Shown: positions 62,011 through 64,000 of the stretch, in pieces
How positions within the stretch are numbered: position 1 is the first letter of the stretch
How the letters are laid out: every line of letters begins with the position of its first letter
Assembly: GCA_910591455.2 (NCBI GenBank)
Contig: OU342821.1
Span: 1,260,001 to 1,324,000, forward strand
Direction of reading: 5' to 3'
Length of the DNA stretch: 64,000 bases
Source: Pholis gunnellus
Taxonomy: Eukaryota > Chordata > Actinopteri > Perciformes > Pholidae
The notes under the pieces: generated by a model
What the model was told of the DNA's origin: nothing
The model's input: only the letters and a program-made list of their open reading frames with translations
The model's database searches: none
Made by a program: the position numbers and the translations under genes

Positions 62011-64000
62011 GTAAGTCTGCATGGAGGGGATGTTGCAGGAAATGTACTGTTGATTTAGTTTTTATTCACCACCGGTCCATCGCTGGGCCCGAGAGTGTCC
62101 ATGTCAAACATGGTCACTGTTAGATTCTGTCTTAGTTTGTAGAGGTTAAAGGCTTTTTATGTGAAACACCTGTGCTGTGTTGAGTTCAATGACGGTAGCT
62201 TAATAGCAATACAAAAAAATACAGCAAGGTAGAAATTGGAAATAATTAGTAAATGAAAGCATTTGTGTAAAAACAGTGAAAAGTAAAAAAGTGAGAGCAG
62301 CAAAGGGGTAGTGTGACATGACTCTGTTGTGGTGATGGAAATAGGGCTAAAGAAATGTATCAACACATCAGGAAAGCATTGGAGGTGTTTGCTTTAATTA
62401 CATTCAAACTGATAAAAAAGGCTTCTTTTAAAATACGATCAGATTTCTTTAAAAAGGCGGAAATTCAAATGGAGACTTGGTTATGCAATATTTGAGAATG
62501 AGCAGAGTCAAAAGTAACACTTCCTTCCTACAGTAAATGTAAAGGAGCAAAAGTAGAAAGCCTCTAAAAACTTTGGCTCCAACTGAAGCAAAGTAGCAGA
62601 CCGTCCAACCTTTTGGTTCCCCACCTGCGGTGGACCCCCCAAAAAGGGTCGCTAGATAAATCCTAGGGTTCCCAATGTGATTAAAATGGATAGAAGGGAA
62701 TACAAAACACATCTGTCACAAAATGACGTTTATTTTTGGTTGTATTTTGTCTTTCACTGGGAATAGTGGATGCTCATTCCCTCCCAGAAATCTAATCAAA
62801 ATCATGATAAAGATATGCTGAGAATGGGACAACATTCAGTTGAATAACTGTGTCACTGTTACCTAACAAACAATTACCCCCTTTACACCTGGCATCAAAA
62901 TGCGTCTTGTATCTAGATTGGCTCTAGATATGATGTAACCTGATTACATTTACCCCTGATATGTCTCCAGTGTCCACATTGAAATCCGATCGCTTTGTCC
63001 GGCTCAAGCCCACTAGTGATGAGTGGGTCTGGGTTTCTATGACCCCCACACACGTTATTCAAACACCTGAACCCAACCTGCCAACTATATACTATGTTAG
63101 AGTTGCACAATTGTGTGGATGGAGACAAGGACTGAGGGCCATGGTGCTTGCAGAAAGAGATAGACAGAAGGCGAAACGTTAAAGGTGAACTATTGCAGTA
63201 AATGTTTCTGTGACTTATTAATAACTTCCTCGGAATTCTGCTTCTGTTTATTTCTGACCTTCCCGCCTGAACCTGAGCTATTTTCTAGTTAGCTCACGTA
63301 ACGCTGTGTCGACCCGTGACACCACTACCGCTCACATCGTTTCTGAATGTGGTTTAGAAACGTGATTGTATTTAAACTTGTGTTCAGTGTGGTCACTAGG
63401 GATGGGGATCGTTGTGATTGTATCAATAATAGTACTCTTATCGATACTGCTTATCGGTTTGGTTCCTAATCGATTCTCTTATCGGTTCTTTTTCCTTTGG
63501 TGAAAAAAATAGACAATTAATTAACAAAACAATCGATATTGGTTTATTATTCTTGTATGTATACAAACAGTCTTTCTTAAGCAGCAATGCACAAAGTTAC
63601 TAACGTTACCTGCCCCACAAACAGACTGATGTTCTGCTTGTTGGTCACATGTCGTGATAAACTGCTGCTGTTTCCTCTCTTACTTGTGAGGGTTGTATTG
63701 TGTTTGAGACAACCAGAGTTGTCAGCATCTACTGGACTCAAATGTTTTCTTCTCTCTTGTCTCACGCTGTACTGAGCCAGAGACAAAGAGACAGAGAGAA
63801 CTTCTAAAGTACCGATAGAAGCAGTAACTTCGGGGGGCATCCCTAGTGTTCACAATGCATCTCTGTCAGCCTTCCATGTGATCAAGCACTGTTCGACTGC
63901 GATCCAATCACCTAAAACACATTTTAATACAAGGTGTAAAGAGGGCGTAAGTCGTCAAGACACTAAACGACATCAAACATTTCTTTGGTATTTCTGTACC
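62011..64000 (+). other. neo1 last intron (partial)
   Basis: The expected terminal exon (P3 motif) is not in this stretch. It has a hAT-type element at 63397-63845 and otherwise unassigned sequence. Confidence 0.8.
63397..63845 (+). mobile_element. short hAT-type element with 8-bp duplication
   Basis: The 449-bp element starts TAGGGATGGGGATCG and ends GGGGGGCATCCCTA, with 8-bp inverted ends (TAGGGATG/CATCCCTA). Its flanks are GTGGTCAC (63389-63396) and GTGTTCAC (63846-63853), one mismatch in 8. The left part has repeated TATCGAT/TTATCGGTT words (63430-63490). No transposase is encoded. Confidence 0.83.

Overview
The window is vertebrate nuclear DNA, almost certainly from a spiny-rayed teleost fish. 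Coding sequence is only about 3% of it. It lies in short GT-AG exons separated by kilobase introns full of (CA)n/(GT)n microsatellites, minisatellites, hAT-type and Helitron-like DNA elements, LINE fragments and other repeats that I recognise as recurrent in fish genomes.

One gene is supported: the 3' half of neogenin (neo1), on the + strand. Twelve exons (9050-62010) splice into one uninterrupted frame of 628 codons, and every splice phase is consistent. In order they encode FNIII domain 5 (9050-9288, 11294-11432), FNIII domain 6 (16024-16131, 16927-17121), a juxtamembrane stalk (17261-17293, 21611-21676), the transmembrane helix (30494-30656), the basic region and P1 motif (31826-32049), cytoplasmic linkers (32546-32662, 44143-44292), the proline-rich P2 region (49624-49926) and the penultimate segment (61862-62010). 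The upstream Ig and FNIII 1-4 exons and the last exon (P3 motif, stop codon, 3' UTR) are outside the window. Neogenin is favoured over its paralogue DCC because the transmembrane and cytoplasmic sequences match the neogenin form as I remember it, for example CTRRSSAQQRK and KDLRPPDLWIHHEEMEMKN.

The rest is intron. 1-9049 holds a solo LTR, a ~32-bp minisatellite and one Helitron-like element. 17294-30493 holds several hAT-type elements, some nested. 32663-44142 holds an L2-like and an L1-like LINE fragment, two head-to-tail Helitron-like copies with a large internal minisatellite, and, directly against the next exon, a 38-bp minisatellite whose every unit looks like a complete 3' splice site. 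44293-64000 holds older repeats, another hAT-type element and one at the extreme right.

I found no bacterial-type system, CRISPR array, tRNA, rRNA or second host gene. The strongest unusual signals are the tandem splice-acceptor minisatellite at 43880-44142, the Helitron2/Helentron-like family (4131-6291, 37601-39511, 39512-41777), and short cassette exons bordered by (TG)n or (CA)n tracts.
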